NCBI RefSeq assembly: GCF_029865925.1
Contig: NZ_JARXAI010000043.1
Location: 1-50,425 of the forward strand
Source of the DNA: Sphingorhabdus sp.
Lineage (GTDB): Bacteria > Pseudomonadota > Alphaproteobacteria > Sphingomonadales > Sphingomonadaceae
Reading direction: 5' to 3'
DNA length: 50,425 bases
The position numbers and the translations under genes are program-made. The notes under the pieces were generated by a model. It saw only the letters and a program-made list of their open reading frames with translations, was not told the origin of the DNA and made no database searches. Positions 16,763 to 25,458 of the stretch are shown piece after piece. Each line of letters starts with the position of its first letter. The stretch's first letter is position 1.

Positions 16763-18229
16763 TCATTGCAGAACGCGGGCGAGTGCATTCGCCCAGCCTG
16801 CCAAGCGGGCCTCACGGGCGGCGGCGTCAAGCATCGGCGCAAAACGCGTGACCCCGCCTCGCATGCTGGCCGCATCCTCTAAGGTGGGGAATAGTCCGCA
16901 ACCCACCGCCGCGAGCATCGCTGCGCCAAGCGCGGTTGTTTCGACAAAGGCAGGGCGTTCGACATCAATCGCCAACATGTCCGCAAGATCCTGCGCCATC
17001 CAGTCATTCGCCACCATCCCGCCATCAATGCGCAATTCGGCCCAATCTGCACCATCGGCGGCAAAGGCAGTTTTGAGGTCATAGGTTTGATGCGCCATCG
17101 CCTCCAACGCAGCACGGGCAACATGCGCCTTTGTCGCGGCAAAGCTCAACCCGCTAATCGTTGCGCGGGCGTCAGGTCGCCAATGCGGCGCGCCAAGGCC
17201 CGAAAGCGCAGGCACCAGATAGACGCCACCATTATCGGGCACGCTGCGCGCAAGCGGCTCAGTTTCGGCGGCATGCGCGATGAGCCCCAAATCATCGCGC
17301 AGCCATTGGACAAGGCTTCCGGCGACAAATACCGACCCTTCAAGCGCATAATGCCGCTCGCCATGTAATTGATACAATATCGTCGACAGCAAGCGGTGGC
17401 GCGATTGGCGCAATGTGGTTCCGGTTTGCGTCAGCACAAACGCGCCGGTGCCAAAGGTCGCCTTGGTCTGCCCAACGGCAAAGCAACCTTGCCCGATGGT
17501 CGCGGCTTGTTGGTCCCCCGCCATGCCCGATATGCGGATCGCGCCGCCGAAATGTTCGGGCAAGGTCTTGCCAAGGTCGCCTGCGCAATCGGTGATTTCC
17601 GGCAAGATGTCGCGTGGGACGCCAAACAGGTCCATCAACCCGTCATTCCATCCGCCGCTACCAATCGCCATGAGCCCGGTGCGCGCGGCATTGCTGGCGT
17701 CGCTGATATGGCTTCCGCCCGTCAGCCGATAGACAAGGTAGCTTTCGACCGTGCCCACCGCGAGATGTGCGCCCGCGTCCTTCAACTGCCGCCAATTTTT
17801 CAATGCCCAACCGATTTTTGATCCCGAGAAATACGGATCAAGCAACAATCCGGTTTTCGCTTGAACCACCGGCTCTTCGCCCTTCGCCTTCATCGCGGCG
17901 CAAATGTCTGCCGTCCTGCGGTCTTGCCATACAATAGCAGGGGCAAGCGGTTTGCCGGTGCGTTTGTCCCAGAACACCACGGTCTCGCGCTGATTAGTTA
18001 TGCCAATGCTCACAATCCGGTCAGCGCCACCCGCCTTGGCTACCATCGCCTGGGCGCATGTAAGCGTTAAGTTCCAGATTTCCTCGGCATCATGTTCGAC
18101 AAGGCCAGGTTGCGGATAATGCTGCGTTAGCGGGCGCTGGCAACTGTACACAGCGGTGCCGTCTGCTGCAAATAATACGGCGCGCGTCGATGTCGTGCCT
18201 TCGTCAATGACCAATAAATATTCGCTCAT
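16763..18229 (-). CDS. glpK: Glycerol kinase
   Basis: FGGY-family sugar kinase that phosphorylates glycerol to sn-glycerol 3-phosphate. It opens with the phosphate-binding DEGTTSTRAVLF (9-20) and has NQRETVVFWD, the YFSGSKIGWAL region near 135, the AGDQQAATIGQGCF segment, and the FGGY signature GLGAPHWRPDARATI. At 488 residues it is full length. No glycerol facilitator or GlpD is next to it here. The ATG overlaps the TGA of a small upstream ORF (ATGA), so translation may be coupled; there is no well-placed Shine-Dalgarno sequence of its own. Confidence 0.95.
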   Translation of the reverse strand: MSEYLLVIDEGTTSTRAVLFAADGTAVYSCQRPLTQHYPQPGLVEHDAEEIWNLTLTCAQAMVAKAGGADRIVSIGITNQRETVVFWDKRTGKPLAPAIVWQDRRTADICAAMKAKGEEPVVQAKTGLLLDPYFSGSKIGWALKNWRQLKDAGAHLAVGTVESYLVYRLTGGSHISDASNAARTGLMAIGSGGWNDGLMDLFGVPRDILPEITDCAGDLGKTLPEHFGGAIRISGMAGDQQAATIGQGCFAVGQTKATFGTGAFVLTQTGTTLRQSRHRLLSTILYQLHGERHYALEGSVFVAGSLVQWLRDDLGLIAHAAETEPLARSVPDNGGVYLVPALSGLGAPHWRPDARATISGLSFAATKAHVARAALEAMAHQTYDLKTAFAADGADWAELRIDGGMVANDWMAQDLADMLAIDVERPAFVETTALGAAMLAAVGCGLFPTLEDAASMRGGVTRFAPMLDAAAREARLAGWANALARVLQ

Positions 18230-18462
18230 GCCTCTGCCGCGCGTAATGCGCGCCCCTCCCTTGAAAATATGAATATCGCGCGGTTGCCGAAAACCAGACG
18301 GTTGACTGCAAGCGCCATCGGCACCGAACTAACCAGCACAAAGACCATCACGTCAATATAATGCAGCCATGGCAGGTCAAAATGCTGAAAAATGTTTCGC
18401 CTGCATATAGCGTGCCCGGACGGTACAACACAAAATTCTGAACGCTGCCCGCGCATCAACAT
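18226..18462 (-). CDS. Possible small membrane protein, coupled to glpK
   Basis: Unrecognised open frame. From the ATG at 18462 it would encode 78 residues; a shorter version from 18348 gives 40. The last 50 residues hold a hydrophobic stretch (YIDVMVFVLVSSVPMALAV) followed by a basic tail (REGRALRAAEA), as in a one-helix membrane protein or the C-terminal end of a larger one. The stop overlaps the glpK ATG as ATGA, typical of real operon neighbours. I see no good ribosome-binding site for either start, so it could be a remnant of a decayed membrane-protein gene. Confidence 0.3.
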   Translation of the reverse strand: MLMRGQRSEFCVVPSGHAICRRNIFQHFDLPWLHYIDVMVFVLVSSVPMALAVNRLVFGNRAIFIFSREGRALRAAEA

Positions 18463-18483
18463 AATAAAACAGTAGCCCTGCGA

Positions 18484-19548
18484 TTGGTTTACATCGTCCT
18501 TGCTGCACCCCATACTGGGTCTCAGAAAAGGACCGACATAATCTCCCGCACCGCCGCCCAACATTGGATAGAAACACATGCGCATGGCATTTATGTCAAG
18601 CCAGCGGACATGTGGATTGACCCATCGCGTCCTGCCGAACGTGCGTTGGTGACGCATGGTCATGCCGACCATGCGCGCAGTGACCATGGGGCCGTCTGGG
18701 CCACGCCAGAGACGCTTGCGATCATGGCGCTGCGTTATGGTACAGAGATGGGTACGCCGATCGCTTATGGTGATGGCTTTGAGGCCAATGGCGTGAAGAT
18801 CAGCTTTCATCCGGCAGGACATGTTTTGGGTTCTGCGCAAATCCTGCTTGAGCATGCGGGCGAGCGGGTGGTGGTGACGGGGGATTATAAGCGGCGTTTC
18901 GACCCCACCTGCGCGCCGTTCGAAGCGGTGGCTTGCGATGTTTTGATTACCGAGGCGACCTTTGGCCTACCCGTGTTCACGCATCCACCTATCGAGGACG
19001 AGATTGCCAAATTGCTCGCCGCGCGCGAAGCCAATGCGGACGGCTGTATCGTTGTTGGAGCGTACGCGCTTGGCAAGGCACAGCGTATTATAGCTGAACT
19101 GCGCCGCGCTGGCTTCGACGCGCCCATTTACATTCACGGCGCGATGCAGAAAATGTGCGATTTATACGCGGCGCACAATGTACCTTTGGGTGAACTCATT
19201 TTGGCAACCGGACTTGCCAAGGCCGAGATGAAAGGCGCAATTGTCGTCGCGCCACCCTCGGCGATGCATGACCGCTGGGCCCAAAGGCTGCCCTATCCGA
19301 TCACCGCTATGGCGTCTGGCTGGATGCGGGTGCGGCAACGCGCGCGGCAACGCAATGTCGAACTGCCGCTCGTTATTTCCGACCATGCCGATTGGACTGA
19401 ACTGACCGACACTTTATTGGAGCTTCGGCCTGCCGAAACATGGATTACCCATGGCCGCACCGACGCGCTTGGGCGGTGGTGTGAATTACACCAGTTGAAG
19501 GCGCGCGCACTCGACCTCGTCGGCCGTGAAGAAGAGGATGAGAGCTGA
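18484..19548 (+). CDS. Ligase-associated DNA exonuclease (metallo-beta-lactamase fold)
   Basis: Member of the beta-CASP-like metallo-beta-lactamase family found next to an ATP-dependent DNA ligase in many bacteria. It is annotated as a putative exonuclease acting with that ligase in repair. Metal motifs: HGHADH at 58-63, AGHVLGS at 111-117, TGDYK at 132-136 and a late DHADW near 300. The TTG at 18484 is the only start codon before the conserved HGIYVKPADMWIDPSRP block, but no clear ribosome site precedes it, so the start is uncertain. The TGA overlaps the ligase ATG (TGATG), so they are coupled. Confidence 0.88.
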   Translation: MVYIVLAAPHTGSQKRTDIISRTAAQHWIETHAHGIYVKPADMWIDPSRPAERALVTHGHADHARSDHGAVWATPETLAIMALRYGTEMGTPIAYGDGFEANGVKISFHPAGHVLGSAQILLEHAGERVVVTGDYKRRFDPTCAPFEAVACDVLITEATFGLPVFTHPPIEDEIAKLLAAREANADGCIVVGAYALGKAQRIIAELRRAGFDAPIYIHGAMQKMCDLYAAHNVPLGELILATGLAKAEMKGAIVVAPPSAMHDRWAQRLPYPITAMASGWMRVRQRARQRNVELPLVISDHADWTELTDTLLELRPAETWITHGRTDALGRWCELHQLKARALDLVGREEEDES

Positions 19549-21116
19549 TGCATGCATTTGCGGCGCTCATCGATGGGCTAATTTATACGCGGTCGCGCGA
19601 CCATAAGGTCAAGCTGATTGCTGATTATCTGCGCACGACGCCCGACGCCGATCGTGGCTGGGCGCTTGCGGCCCTTGCGGGCACGCTCAGCATATCAACG
19701 GTAAAAGCTGCGGCAATTCGGGCCATGGCGGAAGAACGGTTCGACCCGATGCTGTTCCGCATGAGCCGGGACTATGTCGGTGATACAGCGGAAACTGTGG
19801 CCCTGATGTGGCCAGACGTCAGCCAAGACGTTGTCGCACCGACGGCATCTGAAGTCATTGACATGCTGAGCGGCACAAGCCGCGCGCGTGCCCCTGCAGT
19901 GCTGGCGGAATTGATGGATAGGCTTGATGCCAATGGCCGTTATGCGCTGCTCAAATTGGCGACTGGCGGCATGCGTGTTGGCATATCCGCGCGCCTCGCC
20001 AAAACCGCCTTTGGGCAAGCCTTTGGCCTTTCCGTGGATGATGTCGAAGAGGTATGGCACGCGCTTCGTCCACCTTATGCCGAACTGTTTGCGTGGGGCG
20101 AGGGCAAATCCGAACGTCCCGACCCTGCCGATAGCGCGTTCTTTCGGCCCTTCATGCTTGCCCATCCGTTGGAGGATGGCAATGTAAATCTTGATGATTT
20201 TGTCGCCGAATGGAAATGGGATGGCATCCGCATCCAGATCGCGTCAACCGGCGGTGAAACCCGGTTGTTCAGCCGTGGCGGTGATGAAGTCACGGGCGCA
20301 TTTCCCGAAATAGCTGCAGCCTTTAACGGCATCGGCGTGGTGGATGGCGAATTGCTTGTACGCGGCGATGTTCAAGGCGGCGAGGCTGCAAGCTTCAACG
20401 CCTTACAACAGCGACTGGGACGCAAGAATGTGACCGCAGCGATGCAGGCGGAATATCCAGTATTTGTGCGTCTATATGACATATTGTTCGACGGGACGGA
20501 GGATGTGCGCGCGCTGCCTTGGACAATGCGGCGCAACCGGCTTGAGATGTTCGTGGCCAAACTTGATGCGGTGCGCTTTGATCTGTCCGTTATCATTCAA
20601 GCACGCGATTTTGACCATCTGGCGGAAATGCGCGCGGCTGCGCGTGCGGTGGCGATTGAGGGCGTCATGCTCAAACGGCGTGAGTCGCCGTATTTGGCGG
20701 GCCGCAAGGTTGGCCTTTGGTACAAATGGAAACGTGAACCACTCGTGGCCGATTGCGTGATGATGTACGCGCAGCGCGGTAGCGGGAAACGCTCTTCGTT
20801 TTATTCAGACTATACCTTCGGCTGCTGGACGCCGGATGGCGCTTTGTTGCCCGTGGGTAAGGCCTATTCAGGGTTCAGCGATGAAGAATTGAAGTGGCTT
20901 GATCGCTTTGTGCGCAACAACACGGTCGCGCGTTTTGGTCCCGTGCGCGAAGTCGAAAAATCATTGGTGCTTGAGGTGGCTTTTGACGCGGTGCACGAAT
21001 CCAAGCGGCACAAATCCGGCATCGCCATGCGCTTCCCGCGTATCTCGCGCTTGCGCCGGGACAAGCCCGCAGACGAGGCCGATACGATTGCTGCGTTGCG
21101 TGCGATGATTGGTTAG
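19548..21116 (+). CDS. ATP-dependent DNA ligase (cisplatin damage response type)
   Basis: ATP-dependent ligase of the bacterial group associated with an Lhr-type helicase, a phosphoesterase and an exonuclease, linked in name to cisplatin-damage tolerance. It is a second ligase besides the essential NAD-dependent LigA. The adenylation motif KWDG is at 223-226, with Lys223 as the nucleophile. An N-terminal ligase domain covers about 1-200. Motif IV-V segments EGVMLKRRESPYLAGRK and WYKWKRE follow near 375-395, and an OB-fold tail ends at 522. The helicase and phosphoesterase partners are not beside it. Confidence 0.93.
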   Translation: MHAFAALIDGLIYTRSRDHKVKLIADYLRTTPDADRGWALAALAGTLSISTVKAAAIRAMAEERFDPMLFRMSRDYVGDTAETVALMWPDVSQDVVAPTASEVIDMLSGTSRARAPAVLAELMDRLDANGRYALLKLATGGMRVGISARLAKTAFGQAFGLSVDDVEEVWHALRPPYAELFAWGEGKSERPDPADSAFFRPFMLAHPLEDGNVNLDDFVAEWKWDGIRIQIASTGGETRLFSRGGDEVTGAFPEIAAAFNGIGVVDGELLVRGDVQGGEAASFNALQQRLGRKNVTAAMQAEYPVFVRLYDILFDGTEDVRALPWTMRRNRLEMFVAKLDAVRFDLSVIIQARDFDHLAEMRAAARAVAIEGVMLKRRESPYLAGRKVGLWYKWKREPLVADCVMMYAQRGSGKRSSFYSDYTFGCWTPDGALLPVGKAYSGFSDEELKWLDRFVRNNTVARFGPVREVEKSLVLEVAFDAVHESKRHKSGIAMRFPRISRLRRDKPADEADTIAALRAMIG

Positions 21117-21129
21117 GGTCAGGACCCTA
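21114..21129. repeat. 16-bp palindromic element joining two convergent stop codons (copy 1)
   Basis: TAGGGTCAGGACCCTA: 7-bp arms around a 2-base centre. Its first TAG is the ligase stop, and on the other strand its other end is the TAG of the alpha/beta hydrolase, so the two convergent genes are 10 bases apart. The exact reverse complement recurs at 31432-31447 in the same kind of position. It may be a compact bidirectional terminator, but there is no T-tract. Confidence 0.75.
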
Positions 21130-21996
21130 CAGAAACGCCCTGACATCGGCCATGAAGCGGTCAAACTGGTCATGGTGTAGCCAGTGGCCGGCATTTTCAT
21201 ATTCCACGACCTTTGCCGTTGGGAAATGCGCTATGCGGCCATCCTTTTCGGGGTTGGATGCCCAGCTGTTGGCCCCATACATCATCAGCATCGGACAGGT
21301 GATGGACTGCCATATGGCCATCAAATCCTCACGCGGCATGTCGAATATCGCCCAGATATTGAGGTAGTTGTCGAACTTCCAGCTCCAGCTGCCGTCTTCG
21401 TTGCGGCTTATGCCATGGACCGTCAGGTGACGCGCTTGTTCGTCGGTCAAATAGCTGTTTTCGGTCTTCATCCGTTCATAAGCAGCTTCGATATTGGGGT
21501 AGCGTTTGGGCGAGCGACCGGCGGCGTTGCGTTTATCCTCAATCCATTGCCGGAAACGCTTTTGGATGCCGATCGCGTCGCGTTCGGCCTGCATCTTTGG
21601 CGACAGGCCCAATCCCTCGATATTGACCATTTTCCGGACATTTTCAGGGAACAGACCAGCATAGCGTGTCGCAATATTGCCGCCCATTGAGTGGGCGATG
21701 ATGCTGACAGGTGCAAGGTTCAGCTGATGGATCAATTGCGCCATGTCATAAACAAATGTCGACATTTCATAGCTGCCATCTGGTGACCATGCGCTGTCAC
21801 CATGGCCACGCAAGTCAGGTGCAATGATACGCCAATCATTGCGCAATTCCTCAGCAACCCAATCCCAACTGCGCGCGTGGTCGCGGCCGCCATGGACCAA
21901 AAGTAGCGGTGGCGCATCGGGGTTGCCCCAATCGACATAGTTCAGCCGAAGGCGTTGCGAAATAAAGCTGTTGGTGATGGGGCCATGAAAAGTCAT
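21127..21996 (-). CDS. Alpha/beta hydrolase
   Basis: Cytosolic alpha/beta-hydrolase-fold enzyme, 289 residues, substrate unknown. It has the oxyanion-hole HGG (35-37), the nucleophile elbow AHSMGGN with Ser103, and a C-terminal catalytic histidine in ENAGHWLHH near 275. The DLRGHGDSAW segment (61-70) is typical of the epoxide hydrolase / haloperoxidase-like branch. A cap region rich in basic and aromatic residues lies between about 135 and 215. The ATG overlaps the smc TGA by 4 bases (ATGA), so it is probably translated from the smc message; a functional link with SMC is not implied. Confidence 0.88.
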   Translation of the reverse strand: MTFHGPITNSFISQRLRLNYVDWGNPDAPPLLLVHGGRDHARSWDWVAEELRNDWRIIAPDLRGHGDSAWSPDGSYEMSTFVYDMAQLIHQLNLAPVSIIAHSMGGNIATRYAGLFPENVRKMVNIEGLGLSPKMQAERDAIGIQKRFRQWIEDKRNAAGRSPKRYPNIEAAYERMKTENSYLTDEQARHLTVHGISRNEDGSWSWKFDNYLNIWAIFDMPREDLMAIWQSITCPMLMMYGANSWASNPEKDGRIAHFPTAKVVEYENAGHWLHHDQFDRFMADVRAFL

Positions 21997-24900
21997 TCTG
22001 CGGCCAGTAATTGCTCTGCGCCCCCAAGGTCAACCGATACCAGTCGGCTGATGCCCTGTTCGACCATTGTTACGCCAAACAAACGGTGCATCCGGCTCAT
22101 CGTCACGGCATTGTGGGTGACGATGAGGTAGCGCGTATCGGTCTCACGCGTCATCGCGTCGAGCAAGTCGCAGAAGCGTTCGATATTGGCGTCGTCAAGT
22201 GGCGCGTCGACTTCGTCGAGCACGCAAATGGGTGCAGGGTTGGTGAGGAACAAACCAAAGATAAGCGCAACCGCCGTGAGCGCCTGTTCTCCGCCCGATA
22301 GCAAGGTTAGCGACTGAAGTTTTTTGCCCGGTGGTTGCGCGAAAATTTCGAGGCCAGCTTCCAAAGGGTCATCGCTGTCAATCAAGGCCAGATGCGCTTG
22401 TCCGCCATTGAACAACGTCGCAAACAGGCGGCGAAAGTGGCCGTCGACAGCTTCAAATGCGGTAAGCAACCGCGCGCGGCCTTCGCGGTTCAAGCTGCCG
22501 ATGGATCCGCGCAGACGATTGATGGCGAGGGTAAGCTCTTCGCTTTCGGCAACGCTGGCCCCTTGCTGTGTTTCCAGTTCGGCGAGCTCATCAGCGGCGA
22601 TGAGGTTGACTGGCCCGATCCGCTCCCGCTCATTTTGCAAGCGGTCGAGCCGGTTAGACTCGACGGCCGCATCGTCCATCGCATCTTCATCAAAGTTCAG
22701 CTTTTCGGGAAGGACAGGCGGCGGACATTCGAACCGTTCTCCCGAAATGCGGCCCATTTCAACGCGGCGCTGTTCCTGATTTTCGGCGCGCGCATTGGCG
22801 CCAGCGCGGGCCTCGCGGGCAACCGACAGGCGCTCCGCAGCTGCTGCCAATTCGCTTTCCAGCGCGCGCAACGTCGCTTCATGGGCCGTCTCGGCAGTTT
22901 GCAGGCCAGCGAGTTTCTCGGCCAGCTCATCTTTGTCTGCCCGCAAAGTAGCAATGTCACGCGCTAGGATTTCCGGCCTTCCCGCCATTGCCTCTTGCTC
23001 AGTAAAGATATCCGCGCTGCGTGTGTTCATTTCAGCAATCCGGCGTTCGGCTTCGCCGGCGCGTTCCTGCCAGCTGCGAATTTCGGCCATCGTCACGGCA
23101 CGCCGTTCGCGGCTTTGCGCGATGCGTTGTTCCAGCGCGGACAGGTCTGCCTGATTGCGGGCCATTAAATCGCGGGTTGCCTCATGCGCGGTGGCAAGGC
23201 TTTGCACGAGGTCCGCATGATGGGACCCGTCGGGCAGGGCGTTGCGTGCCGTCTCGGCCGCTTTGCGTTCCGCTTGCGCCTCGGCCAAATCTTGCTCGGT
23301 TGCGGCCATTCTGTCGCCAAGCGCGGCCTTTGCAGACTTCAACCGCGTCAACGCATCCTCGGCTTGATCGACGGCGCGCAGTGCTTGCCGCAACTGGCCT
23401 TCAGTCCCCACACGCGCCGCGGCCGTCGTCCGGACCGCGTCCTGCGCAGCTTCAATCTTATCCGTCATCTGCAACAGGCTTTGCGCCTGTGCATCCAGTG
23501 CGACCTGCGCAGGCATGATCAGCAAATCGAGTTCCGCAAGGCGGTTGGCGCGGACCAATTGTTCTGCGATTGTGGCACCATCCCCATCGGTCGCAAAGCC
23601 ATCCCAACGTCGCAGTTTTCCGGCCAACGTTACCACGCGTTCGCCAGATGCAAGCGCTTTGCCATCGTCCGTTTCCACGACACGAACCATTGACAGCCGC
23701 GCGGCCAGTTCTGGCGGTGCATCCACAAATTGGATCAGCGCATCATTGGCCAGCTTGCTCATGGGTGCGGTCCCGCCAAGCCAGCGGCGCCCCGTTTCTC
23801 CGCCAATGCTTGCATCTGCATCGTCGCCCAACGCCGCAGCCAAAGCGCGTTCATAGCCGGGCTTAACCGAAATGCGGTCAATGGCCTTGTCGCCTTGGCC
23901 CTTGGTCAAGCAGCGCTGCAGCGCGCTTTGTTCAGTTAGCAATGCGGCAAGTTCGGCCTTGGCGCTCGCGATAGCTATCTGGGCGACGTCGCGGGCAGAT
24001 ATCAACTCGGTCCGACGAGAGTCGGCGGCGTCATGTGCAGCAACGTCATTCTGCAATTGCGTCTGCAACGCTTGGACGCTGGCATTTGCTTCGCCTTTGG
24101 TGGCGGTATACGCGGTCTCATCTCCCAAAACGTCGCGTTCGGCGGACATGCGCTCGCACGCTTGCTCTGCCCGTTGAACCCGCGTTGACGCCGCCGCCAA
24201 CGCGGCATTTGCCACGCGCGATTCGGCATCGGCGCGCGCTTGCTCGGCGGACGCATTGGCCAAAGCAATCTCGCTTTCACGCGCCTGCCGCCCGGCATTT
24301 TCTGCAGTGCGCAACAACGCGGGGCGCTCCTCCTCCTGCGCCTTAATCTGGTCTGCAAGCGTTACGCTTTCCGCCTGTAACCGCGTGAGCGCATCCGCCG
24401 CATCATGCGTCAACTTGCCTTCGCGCGCACCATCTTCGGCCATGCGCGCCGCTTGAGCTGCTAGGTCGGATTGGCGCTGGATTATGCGTTCGTGCTCGCC
24501 CGTCAACTGCACAAGCCTGTTTGAAAGGTCGTTGGCGGCATCGCGCGCAGCCATCGCGACCGCGCGGGCGTCGGCGAGTTGCTGGACCGCATCTTGCTGC
24601 TTGTCCGTCAGGACGCGCTGCGCAACCGCTGCGTCTTCGACGGCACCGGAAGCAGTATTTGCTTCAGCGCGGGCAATATCGGCCGCTGCTTTCGCCTCAC
24701 GCCAGCGTACAAATATTAAACGGGCCTCGGCCTGCAGAATGTCTTTGGTCAGCGTGCGATAGCGCTCAGCTTGCTTGGCCTGACGGCGTAATTGGCCGGC
24801 CCGCGCATCCATGTCCGCAAGAATAGTTGCCAGCCGCGCAAGATTGGCCTCGGCGGCGCGCAGCTTTTGTTCGGCATCCTTCCGGCGCACGTGCAGGCCA

Positions 24901-25406
24901 GAGATGCCCGCCGCTTCCTCAAGCATTTGGCGGCGTTCCTGCGGCTTGTCGGAGATGATTGCGCCAATGCGGCCTTGGCTCACCAGTGCGGGCGAATGTG
25001 CGCCGGTTGCAGCATCGGCAAAAATAAGTGCAACATCCTTCGCGCGGACATCGCGGCCATTTGATCGATAAGCGGAGCCCGCCCCGCGCTCGATCCGGCG
25101 GGTGACTTCCAACTCCTCATCGGCATCGTTCTCGCCGCCTTCGTCGCTGCGCTCGGCCAATATGGTTACTTCAGCGAAATCGCGTGGCGGACGCGACGCG
25201 GTTCCGGCAAAGATCACATCTTCCATGCCCGCGCCACGCATTGACTTGGCGCTGCTTTCGCCCATTACCCAGCGAATGGCCTCAAGTAAGTTGGATTTGC
25301 CGCAACCATTGGGCCCGACAATGCCCGTGAGCCCGCTCTCAATCCTCAGTTCAGCGGGCTCGACAAAGCTTTTGAAGCCAACGAGTTTCAGCTTCTTTAT
25401 CCGCAA
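21993..25406 (-). CDS. smc: Chromosome segregation protein SMC
   Basis: Structural-maintenance-of-chromosomes ATPase that with ScpA and ScpB extrudes DNA loops and organises the replicated chromosome. The 1137-residue protein has Walker A GPNGCGKSN (31-39), long coiled-coil arms rich in Ala, Glu, Arg and Gln, a hinge around 490-640, and the C-terminal head with signature LLSGGEQALTAVAL and Walker B ICVLDEVDAPLDD. The start is a TTG at 25406, placing the conserved KLKLVGFKSF at the N terminus as in relatives, with GGAG 8 bases upstream; no in-frame ATG fits. scpA and scpB are not in the window. Confidence 0.96.
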   Translation of the reverse strand: MRIKKLKLVGFKSFVEPAELRIESGLTGIVGPNGCGKSNLLEAIRWVMGESSAKSMRGAGMEDVIFAGTASRPPRDFAEVTILAERSDEGGENDADEELEVTRRIERGAGSAYRSNGRDVRAKDVALIFADAATGAHSPALVSQGRIGAIISDKPQERRQMLEEAAGISGLHVRRKDAEQKLRAAEANLARLATILADMDARAGQLRRQAKQAERYRTLTKDILQAEARLIFVRWREAKAAADIARAEANTASGAVEDAAVAQRVLTDKQQDAVQQLADARAVAMAARDAANDLSNRLVQLTGEHERIIQRQSDLAAQAARMAEDGAREGKLTHDAADALTRLQAESVTLADQIKAQEEERPALLRTAENAGRQARESEIALANASAEQARADAESRVANAALAAASTRVQRAEQACERMSAERDVLGDETAYTATKGEANASVQALQTQLQNDVAAHDAADSRRTELISARDVAQIAIASAKAELAALLTEQSALQRCLTKGQGDKAIDRISVKPGYERALAAALGDDADASIGGETGRRWLGGTAPMSKLANDALIQFVDAPPELAARLSMVRVVETDDGKALASGERVVTLAGKLRRWDGFATDGDGATIAEQLVRANRLAELDLLIMPAQVALDAQAQSLLQMTDKIEAAQDAVRTTAAARVGTEGQLRQALRAVDQAEDALTRLKSAKAALGDRMAATEQDLAEAQAERKAAETARNALPDGSHHADLVQSLATAHEATRDLMARNQADLSALEQRIAQSRERRAVTMAEIRSWQERAGEAERRIAEMNTRSADIFTEQEAMAGRPEILARDIATLRADKDELAEKLAGLQTAETAHEATLRALESELAAAAERLSVAREARAGANARAENQEQRRVEMGRISGERFECPPPVLPEKLNFDEDAMDDAAVESNRLDRLQNERERIGPVNLIAADELAELETQQGASVAESEELTLAINRLRGSIGSLNREGRARLLTAFEAVDGHFRRLFATLFNGGQAHLALIDSDDPLEAGLEIFAQPPGKKLQSLTLLSGGEQALTAVALIFGLFLTNPAPICVLDEVDAPLDDANIERFCDLLDAMTRETDTRYLIVTHNAVTMSRMHRLFGVTMVEQGISRLVSVDLGGAEQLLAAE

Positions 25407-25458
25407 CGGGCTGTCTCCATCGCGGTTTTGGTGCTGTTATGCCCCCCCCGAGCCATAT

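Noticed and set aside
18463-18855. N-terminal extension of the small ORF upstream of glpK
   Set aside because: This part is antisense to the conserved metal-binding region of the exonuclease gene; only the part below about 18462 could be coding.
22335-23693. Several plus-strand ORFs of 110-210 codons opposite smc
   Set aside because: Coiled-coil coding sequence with biased codons gives long antisense frames; none shows a domain.
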